Assembly (NCBI GenBank): GCA_034436045.1
Contig: DAOTVZ010000029.1
Span: 1-8,448, forward strand
Length of the DNA stretch: 8,448 bases
From: H111-94 sp034436045
GTDB taxonomy: Bacteria; Chloroflexota; Ktedonobacteria; Ktedonobacterales; Ktedonobacteraceae
Reading direction: 5' to 3'
Shown here: piece by piece, positions 5,701 through 8,448 of the stretch
How positions within the stretch are numbered: the stretch's first letter is position 1
How the letters are laid out: every line of letters starts with the position of its first letter
Program-made: the position numbers and the translations under genes
The notes under the pieces: model-generated
The model's database searches: none
What the model saw: only the letters and a program-made list of their open reading frames with translations
Told to the model about the DNA's origin: nothing

Positions 5701-7509
5701 TCACATCTTATAAGGATACTTATTATAAAGAAGCCAATAATCCTGCCGTTTCATTATGAGTTCTTGATGAGTGCCACTTTCACGAACGGTACCATCGACA
5801 AGGACCAGAATATTTGCACCTTCAGGTATGGAATCGTAACGATGAGTGGTAAAAATAATAATCTTGGAAGATGCCTGCTGAGTAAAAATCTCAAAAATGC
5901 TCCTCTCTCCTTCGGGATCAAGGCTGGCAACAGGTTCATCCAGAATAATAATAGGAGAGTCATGGTAAATGAGACGTGCCAATGCTAAACGCTGCCATTG
6001 ACCGCCCGAAAGATCAACTTGCCCTCCAAAGCCAGCCCCGACCAGAGTATCCAATCCCTCGGGCAGATTCTGGACAACTGTCCGTAATCCAACAACCTCC
6101 AGAACCTTATAGAGGGATTCATCTTCAGCAGGATCAGAAGTTGTACTTAAAGTAATATTTTGTCTGACAGTGAGATACAAATGAGATGGCTCCTGAAAAA
6201 GGGCGGTTATATTTGGCTTCTTACCAGTGCCAGAAGCCCTCTCTATTTTATTAAGTGAGATTATGCCAGACGTAGGACTAATAAGATTGGTTAATAGTTT
6301 TACAAGTGTACTCTTGCCTGACCCATTTGGCCCAACAATAGCAGTGATACCTGTTCTAAAATTGTAGGAAACAAGATGTAGTGCATCCCTTGAAGTATGT
6401 GGATACCTAAAAGTGACGTTTTCCAGGCTTATTCCAACTTCTTCCATAGGTGTATCTACCGATATACCTATTTCGCTAGATACAGAAGTTACCCGTGAGA
6501 GCTGTTCTGTTTGCTCGAATGGCCGTTCCAAGAAAGTAAAAACCTGTTCTATATAGGCAATACACTCAGTAAGGGATCCCAATGATGTAGCAAGGGCAGA
6601 TGCCCCTAGTAAACTAAAGTATAGCGCAGGGAATAAAATACCAGCTTGTGCCAGTGTAAGTGTGCCAATATGGACTAGCCATAGTATTCCGGCTACTGCC
6701 AATGTAATAAAGATAGCTATGAGTACTCCTGTACCAGAGCGTAAAATCAAAAATCGTATCAGTAATTTTTGCAAATTACTGATATATCTTTGGCTGATTA
6801 TCTGATACTCATCCTTCAAAATAGATGAACTGTATATTCTGAGATCACGCTGCCAGGTAGAGTCAATGCTCTTTTGAGAAAGATATTGCATTCTGAAGAG
6901 GTCTGGAGAAGCACTGGTTTGAAACTCAACAGTCCTGTTACGAAAACGAACCTCAACGGCTATTAATAAGCACACTGAGATGAGCAAGACAACTAATAAG
7001 CGGGAAATAATAAATAAAGCGGAAACGATAGAGATAAAAGAAATTATATTTGTAATACTATTTAAGAATGCATCTACAAGTTGTGATGGGCGATATGATG
7101 CTTGTCCTATTACTAAACTATAATCTGCCTGGAAACGATTATCTTCAAATAAAGAATAAGGTATTTTTGTCATTTTTTCTATAATACATGTTTGAATATA
7201 TTGCGATGATTTTGTCTGTAAAATTCCTTTATAAGTATCATTTATTATATTTAAGATATTTTGGGCTATCAACAGCACTAAAATAGTGCCAGTAATTAAA
7301 AATATTTCCATGACGAACCCGTTTGTTTGATATTCTTTTTGAGATAAAAAAGCAAAAAGACTCCATATTATTAGTAACAGAATCGGATAAAATGTCGCTT
7401 GCAATATTCCTGTGATTAAGGTGATCACAAATATTCTTTTATTGACTTGAAATAAAATAATGAAAGTTTTATGAAAAACTTGTGACTTAAAATTGTGTTC
7501 CTTTAGCAC
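5701..7509 (-). CDS. ABC transporter, fused permease and ATPase (probable peptide exporter, MdnE-like)
   Basis: This 602-residue half-transporter would work as a homodimer in the cytoplasmic membrane. The N-terminal two-thirds (about residues 15-330) is an exporter-type membrane domain with roughly six hydrophobic segments (near 25-55, 65-90, 150-185 and 255-300). The ATPase domain has Walker A GPNGSGKST (393-401), Q-loop Q439, signature LSGGQ (500-504), Walker B IIILDE (520-525, catalytic E525), a D-loop SLDPE and the switch His H556. All key residues are present, so it should be active. There is no N-terminal C39 peptidase domain, so it would not trim a leader itself. The start is GTG 7507-7509, with GGAAAG eight bases upstream and 16 bases after the GNAT stop. 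Its position after an ATP-grasp ligase and a GNAT matches mdnE of microviridin clusters. A general lipid/drug exporter is the alternative. Confidence 0.85.
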   Translation of the reverse strand: MLKEHNFKSQVFHKTFIILFQVNKRIFVITLITGILQATFYPILLLIIWSLFAFLSQKEYQTNGFVMEIFLITGTILVLLIAQNILNIINDTYKGILQTKSSQYIQTCIIEKMTKIPYSLFEDNRFQADYSLVIGQASYRPSQLVDAFLNSITNIISFISIVSALFIISRLLVVLLISVCLLIAVEVRFRNRTVEFQTSASPDLFRMQYLSQKSIDSTWQRDLRIYSSSILKDEYQIISQRYISNLQKLLIRFLILRSGTGVLIAIFITLAVAGILWLVHIGTLTLAQAGILFPALYFSLLGASALATSLGSLTECIAYIEQVFTFLERPFEQTEQLSRVTSVSSEIGISVDTPMEEVGISLENVTFRYPHTSRDALHLVSYNFRTGITAIVGPNGSGKSTLVKLLTNLISPTSGIISLNKIERASGTGKKPNITALFQEPSHLYLTVRQNITLSTTSDPAEDESLYKVLEVVGLRTVVQNLPEGLDTLVGAGFGGQVDLSGGQWQRLALARLIYHDSPIIILDEPVASLDPEGERSIFEIFTQQASSKIIIFTTHRYDSIPEGANILVLVDGTVRESGTHQELIMKRQDYWLLYNKYPYKM

Positions 7510-7525
7510 TTTATTTTCTTTCCAA

Positions 7526-8092
7526 CTATCTTCTTAGCTGCAAATCAAGCGAGAAACGTGGCTCATATTTCTTACACCACGCCTCATATTCCTCTCTCAA
7601 CGATCCCATAACAACAACATCACACCGCTGACCAGCAATTACTTGATGCTGCCGGTAAACTCCCTCCTTTTGAAATCCCGCTGCCTTATACAGATCAAGA
7701 TAAGGCTCTGCAATTTCAGGCATTTGAGCATATATTTTTTGTAGTGGATAGCTCCAAAAGAGTCGATACATATACATCAGCAGAGGTATACGGGCCTGCC
7801 GTGGTTCAGAGAAAACGCCGACAATGCGCGCATTGAGACTCTGGACATCAACAGAAGTTGTTAAAATAAAGCCTCCAAATATTCCCTGATACTTATACGT
7901 ACACTGCCATGCCCAAAGTTGCATGCCTATATTTTCTACGAAATTTCTGAAATTTATTTCTGAGGGTCCTAAACCTTCGATCAAAAAGTCGTTACCTTGC
8001 AAAAGTAATGCATGACAATTTAAAATGTCTGCCTGAGACATTGGTTCCAATGAGTAGCCATCCACTACCTGAGGTATACGTGGGATGCGCAT
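7526..8092 (-). CDS. GNAT N-acetyltransferase (MdnD-like position in a graspetide-type operon)
   Basis: This 188-residue protein has a GNAT (RimJ/RimL-like) C-terminal half: YPLQKIYAQMPEIAEPYLDL, then YKAAGFQKEGVYRQH (135-149) and DVVVMGSLREEYE (158-170). This is the familiar 'N/S...y...GF..EG..r.h....g...D....g..reE' pattern. The N-terminal half (IEGLGPSEINF, FGGFIL) is divergent. ATG 8090-8092 is preceded by TGAGGAG four bases upstream, and the TGA in it is the stop codon of the ATP-grasp gene, so the two are translationally coupled. In microviridin biosynthesis the GNAT MdnD acetylates the peptide N-terminus after leader removal, and the equivalent role here is inferred from the gene set. 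The frame is intact despite the upstream insertion. Confidence 0.75.
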   Translation of the reverse strand: MRIPRIPQVVDGYSLEPMSQADILNCHALLLQGNDFLIEGLGPSEINFRNFVENIGMQLWAWQCTYKYQGIFGGFILTTSVDVQSLNARIVGVFSEPRQARIPLLMYMYRLFWSYPLQKIYAQMPEIAEPYLDLYKAAGFQKEGVYRQHQVIAGQRCDVVVMGSLREEYEAWCKKYEPRFSLDLQLRR

Positions 8093-8100
8093 AAAACTCC

Positions 8101-8308
8101 TCAGCCTATGCTAACAGGGTTCATTAAGAGATCGGCCATTGTAGCAACAAGTGGGAATCCTAATTCATACTCAAGCCAGAGCCATTGACCATTAGGATTT
8201 AGCTCCAGGAACATAAAATTCTCATCTCGAGTAAGCACCATATCCAGAGAAGCAAATTGAATATCAAAGTCCCTCATCAATCTACGAATTATACTGTACC
8301 CTAGAACC
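8101..8308 (-). pseudogene. ATP-grasp peptide ligase, C-terminal fragment (MvdC/MvdD-type graspetide synthetase), cut by an IS
   Basis: About 68 native residues remain, from roughly VLGYSIIRRLM to the TGA at 8101-8103. They contain the C-terminal ATP-grasp core: SLDMV, whose Asp is a metal ligand, then FLELNPNGQWLWLE (8170-8211) with the Mg-binding E-x-N, then the closing helix GFPLVATMADLLM. The NPNGQW.W.E box is typical of ATP-grasp enzymes that make side-chain ester or amide rings in ribosomal peptides (graspetides). Full enzymes are about 300-350 residues, so the N-terminal and central lobes are missing. Upstream the frame runs into antisense IS3 DNA, which marks the break at about 8308/8309. 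The N-terminal part may lie beyond the window on the other side of the IS. The family is confident; which ring type it forms cannot be told. Confidence 0.8.
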
Positions 8309-8448
8309 TGGACAGGCCAATAAGATAGAATGAAGCAGCGAGACAGCTTCGGAGAGGAGAAAAAGATGGCCTCACCCAGAAAGCACCACAGTGCGGAAAT
8401 CAAAGCCAAAGTGGCCCTGGAGGCAATAAAAGGTGTGAAAACGACGAA
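8309..8448 (+). mobile_element. Left end of an IS3-family insertion sequence (partial)
   Basis: The ATP-grasp similarity stops at about 8308. From 8309 the sequence starts TGGACAGGCCAATAAG, a plausible IS3-type terminal inverted repeat with a 5'-TG end, followed by a short leader and an OrfA start. The element continues past the window, so the right end, OrfB and any 3-4-bp target duplication cannot be seen. The exact boundary is inferred from where the host gene ends. Confidence 0.65.
8366..8448 (+). CDS. IS3-family transposase OrfA, N-terminal part
   Basis: 27 codons are visible before the window ends. MASPRKHHSAEIKAKVALEA followed by IKGVKT is the start of the OrfA helix-turn-helix protein (HTH_Tnp_1 type), whose family pattern is 'RRK.SAEFKA.VALEAIKGEKT...'. 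It is preceded by a strong GGAGAGGAG ribosome binding site (8351-8359). OrfA binds the IS ends and is normally joined to the OrfB DDE integrase by -1 frameshifting. It is transcribed against the interrupted graspetide operon. Confidence 0.85.
   Translation, partial: MASPRKHHSAEIKAKVALEAIKGVKTT

Noticed and set aside
5687..5704. GTG start overlapping the ABC transporter stop for the last GNAT gene
   Set aside because: The overlap is attractive, but no ribosome binding site precedes the GTG, whereas ATG 5684-5686 has GAGGGA at suitable distance. It remains a possible alternative.
8101..8409. A 102-residue protein starting at 8409 on the minus strand
   Set aside because: The first ~34 residues are antisense IS3 OrfA DNA joined by chance to the ATP-grasp fragment, so this is not a natural start.

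Overview
The window looks like a chromosomal segment of a soil-type Chloroflexota bacterium, most likely the Ktedonobacteria. This rests on remembered features rather than a search: arrays of the palindrome GGGCGTGATNNATCACGCCC with GTAGGGG/CCCCTAC ends, GC-rich housekeeping-type genes next to AT-rich accessory genes, and strong AGGAG ribosome binding sites. The class assignment is an inference.

Left part (1-2316). A 48-bp-period palindrome array (129-300) is followed by the relic of a small antitoxin-like gene carrying an in-frame stop (378-485). Then comes an intact maleylacetate reductase-like/Fe-ADH-fold gene (761-1867, +). A second palindrome array (1864-2316) fills the whole gap between this gene and the convergent FAD oxidoreductase. 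The array supplies the stop-codon region of both genes.

Middle part (2305-5019). The FAD-dependent DAO-family oxidoreductase (2305-3615, -) has a clear promoter and a possible direct-repeat operator. A divergent gene encodes a membrane-anchored protein with a DUF4352-like extracytoplasmic domain (3819-4385, +). It converges on an acidic, coiled-coil protein of unknown function (4456-5019, -). A perfect 30-bp inverted repeat separates the two and probably ends transcription from both sides.

Right part (5093-8448). The DNA becomes visibly AT-richer and holds a tightly packed minus-strand operon: the C-terminal end of an ATP-grasp peptide ligase of the graspetide (microviridin, MvdC/MvdD-like) type, a GNAT acetyltransferase, an ABC exporter (TMD-NBD fusion) and a second GNAT-like protein. 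This is the same set of parts as a microviridin cluster (mdnB/C ligases, mdnD GNAT, mdnE transporter). It is the best candidate for a little-described system here: a graspetide-type RiPP pathway. The ligase is cut about 68 codons before its end by an IS3-family insertion sequence, whose left end and OrfA start occupy the last ~140 bases. The precursor peptide and the ligase N-terminus would lie past the right edge, or are lost. The downstream genes show no decay, so the insertion looks recent.
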